From: Sphagnum magellanicum
Taxonomy: Eukaryota > Streptophyta > Sphagnopsida > Sphagnales > Sphagnaceae
NCBI GenBank assembly: GCA_021904315.1
Contig: CM038917.1
Coordinates: forward strand, 2,852,001 to 2,916,000
Length of the DNA stretch: 64,000 bases
Direction of reading: 5' to 3'
Under the pieces are notes generated by a model, which was given only the letters and a program-made list of their open reading frames with translations, did not search any database and was not told the origin of the DNA. This document shows, piece by piece, positions 11,701 through 24,378 of this stretch (position 1 is its first letter; the number at the start of each line of letters is the position of its first letter). The translations under genes were made by a program, and so were the position numbers.

Positions 11701-12660
11701 TTAATCACCTAGGGAAAAAAAATGTTAAAACAAAAAGGTAAATGAACATGAAAAAAAGGTAAATGTGAAAAAGGTGCATCAATCAAGAAAGAAAGAAAAT
11801 CATGTACAAACATACACATAATATGTAAACAAAAAGAATGAAATGCATAAGAAGTGCATAATAAAAAATGTTGTGGAAATGTAATAATTTAAAGATCTAA
11901 TACCTAAAGAAAAGACAAAGAACAAGATAAAAATTTAGTAATAACAAAAAAAATGGCAAGAAGAAAAGGTGATTCAAGCATGAAAAAAATTAAAATTATA
12001 CCCATTTCTTTCAAACCATATATCTCTTTCATTTCTTATTCGTTTTTAGTGTTTTAAAAAGCTATGGGTGTGAAATTTGAAGCTCTAAAAATAATTTTTC
12101 AGGTGCAAAAGCATTAAATGAATGTAAATGCACCTTAAGCTTTTTTTAAAAAATAAAAATTATGCTTAAACATTAAATCATCTTCCTCATTTTTTAACCA
12201 ATTCTAGTGATTTTTGTGACATTAGATGCACCACAAAAGGGGCTACAATATCTTTTCAATGTTCAAAGGCCATGGACCAATGTGGAGAAAGTTATAAAAC
12301 TTTATTTACAAAGGTTTTTCACATACTTGTTTGCCTTACCACATTAAATATACAATATGTTCTTCTTTGAACAAACACACTCCAAATGTTTTATCCCATA
12401 TTCTTTCCCCAAAGAGAATTTTCAATGGATTAAATAAACATAAATTTTTCACTCTTCGTAACAACATTGTATTTATGTCTAGTATGTAATGGAAGTTTGA
12501 TTTTTGTTTTTAGGATAATTCTAGTAAAAAAATCATTTCAATGTAATCTTACTTTCTATAGACCATTCTAAAAGAAAATATGATGTGGCTGCTTGGTTCT
12601 CCCCTCCTCAAGGAGAAAACAATCAAATGGTTGGGTTTTTATTTTTCATCAAAATCGAGT
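11701..12660. other. AT-rich intergenic DNA, no gene seen
   Basis: Long A and T runs, with no conserved frame on either strand. It separates the Helitron/RPA remains from the 5' end of the Ty3/gypsy element. Confidence 0.5.
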
Positions 12661-12722
12661 TTTATTGCATTTCAATCTAGATTTTTGACCAAAATATAAG
12701 ATTAGATATTCTATATTTACCA
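12661..12722 (+). repeat. 5' LTR remnant (3' end only)
   Basis: It matches 24747-24806 closely, both copies ending in TATTTACCA or a near form. Upstream of 12661 the sequence no longer matches the 3' LTR, so the rest of the 5' LTR is deleted or replaced. The following TTTGGCGACCATCCC is in the position of a primer binding site. Confidence 0.65.
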
Positions 12723-13153
12723 TTTGGCGACCATCCCAGGGCCTGAATTCAAAGTAAATTTTAGAATGTTGTTTATGTCTTGTTGAATTTTTTGTTTCTA
12801 TATATAGATAGTGAACTTTAGTTTCGTTTATTGCATTTTTTTCAAATTTTGATCATAATTTTTTGTTCAAGAAACATATCTAAGCAAAGTAACTAACTGT
12901 GAGGATTTTGTTCTAATGCAAAAGTTTGTTTAGATTTGAATTAGGATGTGGAAAGATGGAAAATTAAATTATAATTAAAAGTCTAAAGAGACAAATAGAT
13001 TAAGTTATATTAGATGAACAAGTGAAAAATGGCATTACCATTAATAACAATTTGAGTGTAGATTAGGTAGATTAATAGTTTAAAACACCTAGAAGAGTTT
13101 TTAAAATAGAATAGAGACATCCATGGATAGAAGAGAGACTTGTAGGCCACAAA

Positions 13154-14696
13154 ATGCCTCAAGTAGAACCAATTATTCCTTGTGAAATGCAAACTAGTGA
13201 AACACAAAAGCGCACCAACAGTCTGCTACAAAATTCCAAGAGGGAAGAGTGTCAGATTGAAAATGCAGACTCACATGTTGAATTTAAAGGAAGGCTTCAA
13301 GAATCTGAACCTTAATAGAGAATTGTGCTGGAATCAACAAATTTGATGCAACAACAAACCTTTGATGCTCTAATTCAAGAAGAAGAAGAAAGACTCAATA
13401 GGTTAAAAAAGGAGGAAATAGTACCAAGGTGTAGATCTACTTCACCTCCTTATTATCGAAACAATTAAGAGAATGAAGAGTTTGAATAAAAAGCTCAAAA
13501 TTTTGAACAAAGAACTTAGAATTTTGAACCTTCGATTCATTACATCATTGAGCAAGAAGCCACAATTCAAGGTATTAGAATGTCCAAAGGAGTTGAGCTA
13601 GTACTTGTAACTAAACAAGAAATTCTAATTTCACCAAGAGCAAAACCAACAGTGGCAAAACGTGTTCATATGGCTGTAAGAGTGAGGTACAATGAATTTA
13701 AATTTTATTAACAAATGGAAGCATAGTTAGAGGAGGTCCAAGGGAATGGAGTAAAGGAATTCACAGTGTGAATAGAGTTCCAAGACCAAATTCTCCACAT
13801 TGCACATACTGTCATCAAATTAGACATATGTCCATTTATTGAAGATAGGATTTGCTAAACATTTCCAGAATTTGAATCCAAAACCTTCAAAAGTAGGGAA
13901 TCATGGACATATTAAGCTAGAGGGTCTACACCATGAAAAGGTTTAAATTCTAAATAGATTTAGAGAACAAATCTAGAAACAAAACAGAGTAGAAATGAGA
14001 GCTCAGATTGTGGCAGATGTAGTACCTATTTTTATAGCTTTTGTACTAAGTTTGTTGCATCAAAATCATATTGGAATTACCTATGCAAAAACTTCAAATT
14101 TTAGAATGGAACCAATAAGATCTATGCCATTATACTCTATGGCAATGTCCTAATCTATAATTACAATGACTAAACCCTCATTTGTTTCAACACCAATTCA
14201 TATTGTTAATGGTGTTAGATCTAGAATGCAAACTCCAAGAGCAATAAAATTTGTGAGTTTGCATGAAGATATACTCAAAGAGGTGAACAAAATTTTTGGT
14301 AATTAGTCATTAGATCCAAGAAGAGGCGGCTCAAATCTACCAGGACCACTAAGACATCCAATACCTCTAGGATATTTTGGATTACCAATGGTGAATCCAA
14401 ACAAACCACCATTATCACCAAACAAATTTTATGATCGGCCATTCAACTATCTGGAGTATGTTAGAAATTTTAACCCAGATGCTAATGTCAAAGTATTTAA
14501 AGTTTCCATTAAAGCAAATAATGAAAAAAATGATGCAAAAATTGTTAATCTATTCAATTTTACCTCCAAAGATATTGTGTCTAATTGGTGTAACAATTAT
14601 ATGGGATATTACCCAAATTGTACTTTTGCAAAATTACAGCTAGCTTTTTATAAGAGGTACAAAAAAGTTCAAAATGATGAACAAATTTACCTATAA
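13154..14696 (+). pseudogene. Ty3/gypsy gag, 5' part
   Basis: Reading from the ATG at 13154, a gag N-terminal region (about 13154-13760) contains a Glu/Lys-rich helical stretch (EEEERLNRLKKEE) with several stop codons. The capsid part is clear at 14388-14696, including YDRPFNYLEYVRNF and YKRYKKVQNDEQIYL. It then runs directly into an inserted GC-rich LTR at 14701. The last 209 bp (14494-14702) are repeated after the insertion. Capsid protein packages element RNA; this copy is dead. Confidence 0.72.
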
Positions 14697-14702
14697 TTGA
14701 AA
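14494..14702 (+). repeat. Left copy of 209-bp direct duplication flanking an inserted LTR
   Basis: This gag segment is nearly identical to 15516-15724. The left copy ends exactly where the GC-rich LTR begins. Ordinary LTR integration duplicates about 5 bp, so this length is exceptional. Confidence 0.8.
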
Positions 14703-15514
14703 CCCCACTTTGGGGCTAAGTGTGAGAATGCAACTCACACTCCCAAAGGTGGGAAAATGGAGTCCTCCCGGACTCTTGAAAACTCAGAAGACGATTTGAG
14801 GGGTCAAATCTCCTCGCCTTGGCGCATTTTTTATATAAATGGAAAACTCTTGAAGCATAGATGTCCAAAATGGCCTCGCATTGCCCATTTGGACATCTAT
14901 AGCCCAAGTTATGGGCAAAAGAAGGGCCGGGAGTCAAACTGGCAGTTTGACTCCCGACCACTAAAAGTCGGGAATCGACCTCTTCCCAACGTCGCCCTCA
15001 AGGAGTGCGACACGGCGTTGGAAAGCTCTTGACGAGAGCTACAACTTTGGTTCAAAGCTTGTCCCAATCCGAGTTCGGGGAGAGGAGCTATGACCGTCCA
15101 AAGTCCCGGGACTCCAACCCGGGACAGTTTCGGGACTCCAACTTGGGAGTCCCAGGAAAAAGAGCCATTTGGATGTAGCCTCCGCGGTGAGACGTAGAGA
15201 ATACTATATGGGGGAAGGTGGTGGCTTCCCCCGAGTCTGAGTCGTGGTGAGTCAAGTAGTCCAAGTTGCTCGTGGCTTGTCCCAACACCCAAGGGTGTTC
15301 CCGAATGTGAACTAACCCTTTTGTGGTTGGTTTTGGATGCAGATTCGTGCTTGATCTTCTAATCCATCTTCCTAGTCTATCCCGGGACTTCTAGCACGCC
15401 CCTCTACCCCTCTTTAGTGCTGGAAGTCAGGAACACCCCTCAAGTCCCACTTTTCCGCAACTACACATAGTTGGACCTTCAAGTGGGTTCAACCCGGGAC
15501 TTGGGAGTGCGTCA
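14701..15514 (+). mobile_element. Solo LTR of GC-rich family, copy A (5' end truncated)
   Basis: About 814 bp, clearly homologous to the LTR at 38777-39605 in the same orientation. The first 6-7 bases of the family (TGTCACA) are missing: the gag sequence joins directly to ACCCCACTTTGG. The right end is GGGAGTGCGTCA, then gag resumes. It contains the family's probable promoter core ACTATATGGGGG. ORFs inside it are not conserved proteins. The flanks are the 209-bp duplication, not a 5-bp target repeat. Confidence 0.75.
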
Positions 15515-15515
15515 A

Positions 15516-16227
15516 TATTTAAAGTTGCCATTAAAGCAAATAATGAAACAAATGATGCAAAATTTTTTTATCTATTCAATTTTACCTCCAAAGATATTGT
15601 GTCTAATTGGTGTAACAATTATATGGGATATTACCCAAATTGTACTTTTGCAAAATTACAACTAGCTTTTTATAAGAGGTACAAAAAAGTTCAAAATGAT
15701 GAACAAATTTACCTATAATTGAAAAATATGAAGCAAGAAAAAAATGAAAGAGTGGAAGTTTATTATGAGAGATTATTGAAGTTGGCCAATAGTTTTTAAT
15801 AAAAGACAATAGATAGTTTCTTAACTATTGTTTTCAAATCTGGATTATAACCATATTTGTGTGTAATAACAACATGTATGAAAAAAAAATTGTATAGTAG
15901 CATAAGGAAGTAACTTTGGTTTGTGAAAAAAGAATTTCTAATGTAAAGGCCATAAATAATCTATTAGTACCACAAAGTAGTAGGACAATATTAACTCAGA
16001 AACCTTAGACAATCCTAGAGAAAACATGAATGTATTATACAAATTGTCATAGGACAAATCATAATGTTGAAACCTATAGAGTTAAAAAAAAGGAAGACCA
16101 TGTTCCTGCAATCTTTGAGGTTATAACTCAACATATTAAAGTACAAAGGCCTATTAAGTATTCTTGTCATATTTGTGGTGACACTAGACATAAGATCATA
16201 AATTGTCCTAAGTACAATGATATGTAA
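15516..16227 (+). pseudogene. Ty3/gypsy gag, 3' part with zinc knuckles
   Basis: It restarts with a duplicate of the capsid segment (15516-15724), then continues through MKQEKNERVEVYYERLLKLAN. At 16030-16227 are two CCHC-like zinc knuckles. The first has lost Cys positions (Tyr instead). The second, CHICGDTRHKIINC (16165-16206), keeps C-X2-C-X4-H-X4-C. Zinc knuckles bind element RNA. Stops interrupt the frame between 15790 and 16030. Confidence 0.72.
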
Positions 16228-16707
16228 AATATTTTAAAAATAAAGGAATAAAGCCAACAGAAAAAACAAGTTGTGGTAGAACCCAACATTTCAAATCCTT
16301 TAGTCCATATGGTGGACGTGAATATGGCCATCACCAGGAACAAGGTTACTGAAGAACAAGTGTTTAGGGACAAATAACCAATCAAGAAGAAGTTTATTAT
16401 TAACTAGGAAGAGGAGTAAAGACTACAACAATCTTTTGTCAAGACTATATAAAAGATGCAAACAAAAGACCCATCACAAAATCTGATTCCAAAGGAGAAA
16501 GCACAATGGAGTACAAGTTGGGTAGGATTACCAAAATCTGAAGTGTCCATAGAACCAATTATGTCACAAAGTTTGTCTGATAATCCTATCTATAGAATTA
16601 TGTCTATGGAACAAATATTCTAAGATACTAGTAGATAGATGTTGGAGACTACCTATACTTTGAAGTTAGGTCAATTGCTGAAGATAGCACCAAATTTTTA
16701 AAAGTAT

Positions 16708-16989
16708 ATGTGGCAAAAACTAAAGCCTAAAAACCCTAATATAAATATTAAACAAATATCAAAGCCTAGTGTAGCTACAGCGGTTGAAACCCATGCTGAA
16801 CTAGACACAACAGCTATAGAAGTAGATAACCATATGGCAATTATCCAAGTACAAGTTGGGAAGAACTTTATTGAGGATGTTTTGATAGATGGAGGATCAA
16901 GTGTGAACATTATAACAAAAACCCTCATAACAAAATTAGGTTTACCCAAACTAAGACCAACTCCATACCACCTCAAAATGACAAATTAG
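16708..16989 (+). pseudogene. Ty3/gypsy retropepsin-like protease
   Basis: The frame contains VLIDGGSSVNIIT with the catalytic Asp codon at 16888-16890 (DGGS form of the retropepsin active site) and a following LGLPKLRPTPYHLKM. It is followed by a TAG at 16987. It lies between gag zinc knuckles and RT, as expected for the gag-pol order. Intact enzymes cleave the polyprotein; this copy sits in a broken frame. Confidence 0.7.
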
Positions 16990-17723
16990 AGTATGACCAA
17001 ACCTTTGGGAATCATAAGAAATTTGAAGATTCACATACATGGTATTCCATATATAGCCACATTACTATTTTGAAAAACAATGTGGTAGATTATAGCTATT
17101 CTATGTTGTTAAGAAGACCTTGGCTCAAGGATGCAAAGGTTACACATGACTAGGGTAACAATGTCATTATTGTTCAAGGTAATGGAATAGTTTGAACAAT
17201 ATTAGTTAACAAGAAATTGGGAACAGAAACCAGAAGGCCTCAAGTATTTGTTTGTTATGACTTGATGGAAGGCTTAACAGATGAAGAGGAAGATATGATC
17301 TTTGAAATAGAACCAAAACTATTTTCAATTAACATAATTACTTTTTGAGATGAAACAATTTTGTTGTTGAATGTTGGAGTGTTAGAAATTAGAACCATTA
17401 GGGAATTTGATCCAAAGATAAGGACATCAGATCAAACAACTATGGAATTAGAGCCTTCAATAGTGAAATCAAAAGATGTATGTGTCAGACTAAAGGTTTC
17501 ATAGGAAGACAAGGTTTATCCAAAAACCTGTTACCATCATAGCCAAGATGATATTCAAATGGATGAGACGCCAACAAAAATATAAATACAAAATCTTCAA
17601 ATAGCAAGTTGGACTTTGATTAAAGAATAACAACTTGTTAAGCTAAATCTTGGCACAAAGGCAAATTCACAATACATCAAAGCTAATTCACAATTAACAA
17701 AGAAAAAAATAAAAAAGCTTCAA

Positions 17724-18500
17724 ATGTTACTTAAAGATTTTAAAGATGTATTTGTTTGGACTTACAAAGATCTAAAAGGCATACCTCTAGAATTGGCTCA
17801 ACACAAAATTGAATTGGATACTTCAATTCCATTAGCACATCAAGCAAGGTACATATTGAACCCTAATTATGCTATAACAGTCAAACAAGACATTGACAAA
17901 TTGTTAGTAACTGGGGTTATTCAATCAATAAAGGAGGCTACATGGTTATCACCCATAGTGGTAGTGCCTAAGAAGACTGGTAAATTGAAAATTTGTGTGG
18001 ATTTTAGGAAGCTCAAAAAAACAACTAAAAAAAATCCTTACCTTTTGCCATTTTCTCATGAAATACTGAACATTGTAGCAAGGTATGAAGCCTATTCATT
18101 TCTAGATGGATATTCAAGATACCACATCAAATTTCTATAGCCCCTAAGGATACATACCAAACAATTTTTATAACATATTGGGGAGCTATTGTTTGGATGG
18201 TGATGCCATTTGGTGTCCAAAATGGGCCACCAACTTTCCAAAAAACAATTAGTAGACCCTTCATAAAGTACTTAGACTAGTTCATGAAGATATTTTTGCA
18301 TGACTTCACAATTTATAGTGATATGGAAAGTCATTTGATGAAACTCAAACTTTGTTTTAAAAAATGCAAGGAATATAAAATTAGTCTTAACCCAGAAAAA
18401 TGTGCCTTTATGGTATTTTCAAAATTAATTTTAAGGTTCATAATTTCCAAGGAAAAATACCAAACCTTAAGAAGGTTTAGGCAATAGTGAATATACCAGT
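17724..18500 (+). pseudogene. Ty3/gypsy reverse transcriptase
   Basis: An uninterrupted stretch runs from 17724 to 18140 and holds the N-terminal RT blocks, including a WLSPIVVVPKK block, the CVDFRKL block, and FLDGYSRYH. After a TAG at 18138 the polymerase continues in a second frame (18284 on). There the active-site loop reads FLHDF where Ty3 RTs have two adjacent acidic residues, so one catalytic Asp is replaced by His. It is dead by stops and by the missing residue. Confidence 0.8.
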
Positions 18501-19116
18501 ACTTACCAATCCATAGCAGACTCAAGTTTTTAATGGTATGGCTTAGTTTTATAAATGTTTCATCAAGACCTTTGCCTTTATCATGGCACCAATCACCAAG
18601 TTTATGAAGAAAACAGAACCCTTTATCTAAACTAGAAAATGTCAAGAAGCTTGGGATCATATCAAGCAAAAGTACATTGAAGCACCAATTTTAATGCCTC
18701 CAAATTGGCAATCGTAATTTCATGTGCACACAAATACATCATTGTTGGTAATGGGTGTAATGTTGGCACAAAACCCAATTGGTAAGTATGACCAGCCTAT
18801 AATATATGCCTCTAGACTATTCAATAAAGCATAATAAAATTATACTACTACAGAAAGAGAAGCTTTAGCAATGGTTTATGTTTTGCATAAATTCAAAATT
18901 TTTTTATTGGAAAACAATTTTTTTTTTAATGTAGACCATGTGGCTTTGGTGTACTTGGTCAACAAACCACAAGTGTCAGGACGGATAGCAAGATGGTTGT
19001 TGTTATTTTTAGAGTATGAATTCATAATAGATTTCAAACTTGGTATAACACATGTAGTTGCTGATGCTTTATCTAGATTACCAAATAGTTCAGAACCATT
19101 AGGTGTCCTAGATTAG
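18501..19116 (+). pseudogene. Ty3/gypsy RNase H region
   Basis: Relics of the RT connection and RNase H domain run from about 18500 to 19116, the last 82 codons open from 18871. They end in HVVADALSRLPNSSEPLG, a hallmark of the end of Ty3 RNase H. Upstream, a HTNTS block (about 18727) has Asn at the position where the first catalytic Asp is expected. The domain removes RNA from RNA/DNA hybrids in live elements. Confidence 0.72.
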
Positions 19117-19214
19117 ACTATGGATGCATCATTATTTTTTGTAAAACCTATATGGATGCAAGAAGTAAAAACCTATTTACAAACAAATTAGATGCTAGAA
19201 ATTCTAAACCTAAC

Positions 19215-20370
19215 TTAGAAATAGAAGTTGGCAAGAAAGGCAAAACCTTTCATTCTTAAAGAGGGAATTATGTACAAAGTGGGATAAAACAATAGATTAT
19301 GTGGATGTTTGACCACCTCAAAAGCACAGATTGTTCTGAAGGAATTACATGAAAGAGTGGCTAGAAAACATTTTGCTACAGATATTAGTGCAAAGAAAAT
19401 TTTGGATGTAGGATATTGGTGGCCAACTTTATTCAAGGATACTCATGACTTTTGCAAAAGTTATGACAGCTGTTAGGAAATTGGAGGACTCAAAACAAAT
19501 AATTTGGCCAAGTTGGTAACAACACTTTTAAAAGAACCTTTTATGAAGTGGGGTCCAAATTTTATAGGTCCAATCAAACCAACAGGCAGATTATTAAGAA
19601 ACAAATACATTTTGGTAACTATAGATTATGCAACCAAGTGGGTAGAGGCAAAGGCACTCAAAACTAATATTGCAATAGTTACAGCCAAATTTTTGTATTC
19701 TAACCAAATTTGGATGTCCGTTGACCATAGTTACATATCAGGGAGTACATTTCATCAATGATACAATAAAACATCTCATAGAACATTTTTTGTTTAAGCA
19801 TGTTAGTTCTACTACATATTATTCATAGGGGAATGGACAAGCTAAGTCTACTAACAAAGTCATAGGTAGATTATTGACAAAGCTGGCTAATGAGAAAATA
19901 ATAGATTGGGATGAACATTTGTTTACAATTTTGTTTAGGATTACTTACAAAGTGGCAACAAGCTATAAACCCTACTTCTATGGTTTGCATCCTCTAATGC
20001 CAATAGAATATGTTATGTCGACTATTAATGGGAACCATAGAGATGTAGAACCAACTAAAGTGCTAATAGCTAGAATTATATAACTAGAAAAGTTACAAGA
20101 GAATATATTTGAAGTTCAGAATAATGTGGGGGCTAACCAATGGAACATATTTTTATGGAGTCAATAGAAAAATACTAAGAAGAAGTTCCAATTTAAAGAT
20201 TATGTTTTATGGCTTCCCAAAGGAAAAAAAACACATTTGGGCAAATTCAAAAAAAGATGGTTTGGTCCATTCAAGGTATAGTATTGCTTACCCAATAATA
20301 TTGTTCTTCTTGTTTCTATTAACAATTTTGAACCAAACCCAGTGTTGTTCAATGTTAATAAGTTGAAACC
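19215..20370 (+). pseudogene. Ty3/gypsy integrase
   Basis: It begins with a His-His-Cys-Cys-type zinc region (H in LHERVARKHF at about 19345; Cys at about 19452 and 19467). The catalytic core follows, including KWGPNFIGPI and VTIDYATKWVEA (19504-19660), which carry the Asp positions. Further pieces are at 19874-20366. The frame is broken by several stops. No chromodomain was seen after it. Confidence 0.72.
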
Positions 20371-20389
20371 ATATATATATGCGGATCAA

Positions 20390-23300
20390 ACATTGAAGGG
20401 GATTCAAAGTTCAAAGGATCAAAAATCTTTATAGTCCATAGATGAACACCACATGGAAGAAACATATGATGAAGATTCAGAAGATCAAAGAGAAGCAAAG
20501 ACCACTAGGACTGAACAAACAATAGTATTAGAAAAAACCCTAGTAAATATGATAAGCCAATAGGTTATGAACAAATACCCAGACCATGTTTATACAATTT
20601 CACAATTACTTGATTATGGGGTAGATAATTCACTGATGTTATAATAAAATTCTATTAATCTAATGACTCAACATAGGCTAGAGGGAATCTGTAATGTAGA
20701 TTATACTATGTCATCATATTCAAAAATGTCATCAAAATTACTCAATGCCACATCCACAAAATTCTTTGCTCAGCAGGTAATAATTGTAGCCTGTGTTAGT
20801 ATCAATATGAATTTAACAAGGAGGCGACAAATGTCAAATAATTTTTAAAAATACAAATCATTAAAACGTTGGCCCTAAAAAATAAAATGAGACGTCACTT
20901 CATGAAAAGAGGTGATAATGTTTTAGAAGGCGACAATTACCAAAATGACTTTTTGTTTTCATTTTCTATAAATAGGTTTCAATCATTTTTTATCTCCAGA
21001 ATGAGTACTGAAAAAAGTCTTGTGGAGAAATTACAAAAACAATATAGAGAAAAGTTGTAGAAGTTGAAAGAGGAGCACAAGAGATTGAGAAAGCAACAGA
21101 ATTTTGCAAACATTTTGCCTCTATAGTCTAGGTCTCTAAGAAAAGGTCTACCTTTTCCTTCTCCAATTTATTTTTCTTCTTATTTTCAGAAATCCTCTCC
21201 CATATCTAAGTTTGAAAGAGCTTTTGAAGCTATTAGAAAAAAATAAAAATTGTAAGGAAACATTAAGGAGATATAGCTTTAGAAAGTTGAAAAGATAAGC
21301 AAGTTTTAGTGAGCAAGTCAGTCCCATTTCTATTTCAAATTCTAAGGAAGACCAATAGAAGGTTAATTGGCAACAATAACAATATTTGCCATTACATCAA
21401 AAGGAGTACATTTAGGAGCAGATTCCAGATAAAGTTCATATTCCCAATAAGAAGCGCACGAAAAGAACAAGTCGATAAGGAATGGTTGCAAATTTGCATG
21501 GGAAGAAAGTGTGTACCCATAAGGATGATGATAATAGGTATTTTTTACTCCAATAGAGCATAGTTGCAATAGCAATTTGAAGAACATTTTGCTTTGGACA
21601 AGCTTTAGAAAGGAAAAAAAAAACCTAGGAAATAAGAGTTGGATTATAGGTCTATTTGAGATTGAATGGAAGACACTTCGCCATAACATTTTGGTTGAAT
21701 TTTTGAACAATTGGAAGTTGGATCCTAAACATAATAGAATCAAGGTTATGTTGGGGGATGAACAAAAATAATAGATAAGCATGTCTTGGTAGAAGTTTTT
21801 AAAATCTACCATATAGGAAATACATAAGTAGACTAGGCATAAATGTCTGATGTTAGAGTAGCATTGACAGAAATAACAAATAAAATCCTTGAGATTTACA
21901 ACACCAATGAAAGGTGGGTTGTCAAAAAGATGAGGTCAAGGTATGCTAATAGATTTGCTGCCATTATGCCAATTATTTACTAGAAGGATAAGGTGTAGTA
22001 TTTTAGCAATAAGTCTACTATGATGATCCCTAGAGCAAATCATGGAGAGTCTGTTAATTGGGCTGTAATCATGTATTCTCAATTGGTTAAGGAATTGATT
22101 AGATGCGACAAGTGTTAAAAAAATATGATTGGGGGAACAACCAAAAGAAAACCAAAAAAGGATGTATGCCATTTTGCCATAGTCCTAGAAGTTTTGTTTC
22201 AAAGGTGGTTTCCATTAGAAAGAGCAGAATCACAAGAGAAGAAGAAACAAGTAGAACAATTTAAAGAGGACAAAAGAAGAAGAGATAGTTTAAGGGATAG
22301 GTTCATTAAGAACAAAAGGCCTCTTAACCCCTACACACATTTTTCCTAAAAATGAGAAATAGCCAAAAACTAGGACAACTAGAAAAGTAATTATAATGTC
22401 TTAGTTTGATGATGATGAGGAAAGAAAGACTTTGTACAAGAAGCAAAGAAAACAAGAGGATACCACAATGAGAGGCAGTATTGATCCTCAACAAGCAGCA
22501 AAATTGCTGAGGAAACAACATTAGCAAAATTAAAGATAGAAGGAGAAATCCATATCTCCTAAATTTGATCTGAAATTACCCATTTCTCCCAAGCAGGAAG
22601 AGAGGTCAGATGGGTAGGAGCATCAGAGATGGCCCAAAGAATTAGAGTCTCAACCTTAGTAATCAACAGAAAAGCAGATGCAAGATTTTGACTAGGATCC
22701 ACCAGAAGTACAACAATCTATTCATCACCACAAAAAAATGAAGGTATGTTGTCATCAAGACCAAGTTTTGCAACATGCATGAATGTATTTGGAGAAGTTT
22801 GGACTACACACAAGAATTTAGGTTCATCAAGTACAAGTTCCAAGGGTTAGACTCCTAGGTTTCATACATTACGGTTTGTGTAAGGGATGGAAACAAAATT
22901 GGATGAGCACAAAAGAGCTACTACTATGTTTCAACAAGCAATAAAATACAATGTGCAAATGACAAATATTTTTCTTAGACTTTCTAATATGGAGATAAAA
23001 AAACAAACAGATTATCAAAGAGAAGGATAGATATGTTTAAAATCTGCAAGGAGCTTTGGAGAAGGAGTAAAAGCTCAAAGTAGAATTGCAGGATAGGAAC
23101 AGTGAGAATAGTTAAGTATTGGTAGAACTCCTGGCAACCAAACAAAAGATTAATGACATGGAGAAGTAGAACAAGAATTTGGAAAGAATCAAAATAGAAA
23201 GGGATTCCTTACAAGCAACTTTAGAGAAGACAGATGCTAATTACTAGGGTTTAAAAGCAAAAAAAGGGACTTTGAGTATAGAACATAGCAAACTTCAATG

Positions 23301-24290
23301 AAACTATAAAAACATGGAGGAAATTCTCTTGAAGTAGAAGAAGGAGGTGGAGGAGCTCAGAGTGGACAATGCTAATGAATATTAAGCTAAAATTGAAATA
23401 TAAAGGCAAGCTAACCATAAGCATGCACAAATGGACATAAATTTACAAAAGTAGATGGCCTTTAAATGAAAAGTTAAACAAACTTCTTGAGGAAACTCAA
23501 AAGAACAAACCTTTCAATTATGATATTGTCTTTGGAGAAAATAATGAATTCAAGAAATAGAATACTTTGATTTAGGTAAAGCTCAAGGCAATATTAATGG
23601 AGGAAAAAGATGCAGACTTATGGTGGGACAGTCCAGGACATTGTTCAAAAGGATATTGGGAAGGTTTGCAAAAAGTATGAAAGGAATGAAAGGTTGTGTA
23701 AACACAAGATTTCTCAAATGGAAAAAGTTATGCCATCATTTGAGTATGAGCCTTTAGTTTTGTTTCTAGAATTAGAGATTTTAGATGAGGAAGAAAACAA
23801 AAAGGATACAAATGGGGTAGGACCATTAGGTACAAAAGTAGTAAAATAACTAGGAGACCTTAGAGGAGGAAAGGATAACCTTGAGAACAAGGCTACTAAA
23901 TAGACTCTAGAACAAGTAATATTTATTTTGCAAGAGGTCAATTCTTAAGAGTATGCACCTACAACCACAAAAATAGGGGAGCAAATACAACTTGAGAAAC
24001 ATATAATTCAGGAGAATCAACAAGATCAAATTGAGCTTATGTCAAAGCTACAACAATAGGATCAAACTCAAATTACATTAAATCTGGAATTATAGCAGCA
24101 ACTACAAGTGACAACAAAGTTGTAGTCATAAGAACAAAGAACAACTAATCAACAAACAACTATATAGTTGTTAACATAAGCATCAGAAGAGCAATAATAG
24201 ATTCTGTGCTTCAATTTGAAATACAGGTAGAACAAATCATAGAACAGACAGAACAAGTTAACTATATAGATAGATTAGATTTTTCAATCA
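20390..24290 (+). pseudogene. Long coiled-coil third ORF of the gypsy element
   Basis: Between integrase and the 3' LTR lies about 3.9 kb of coding-like relic, rich in Lys, Glu and Gln with heptad-like helices. Around 22200-22320 is a basic stretch (AESQEKKKQVEQFKEDKRRR), and around 22880-23480 a long coiled coil (for example DNANEY near 23368). Stops are frequent and nearly all occupy positions where the neighbouring pattern suggests Gln or Arg. I do not recognise a known domain and saw no clear membrane segment, so it is not clearly an envelope-like ORF. The function is unknown. Confidence 0.5.
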
Positions 24291-24378
24291 TAGGATCAAA
24301 AATAACAAAACATTTAGCTTTTTTAACACATTTTTAATCCAAAATTCTAGGACGTAATTCAGAATACGGGTGGGGTAA

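Noticed and set aside
14716-15292. Overlapping ORFs of 66-127 codons on the minus strand in the GC-rich LTR
   Set aside because: They fall entirely inside a solo LTR, are GC-rich by composition, and differ in frame between the family's copies.
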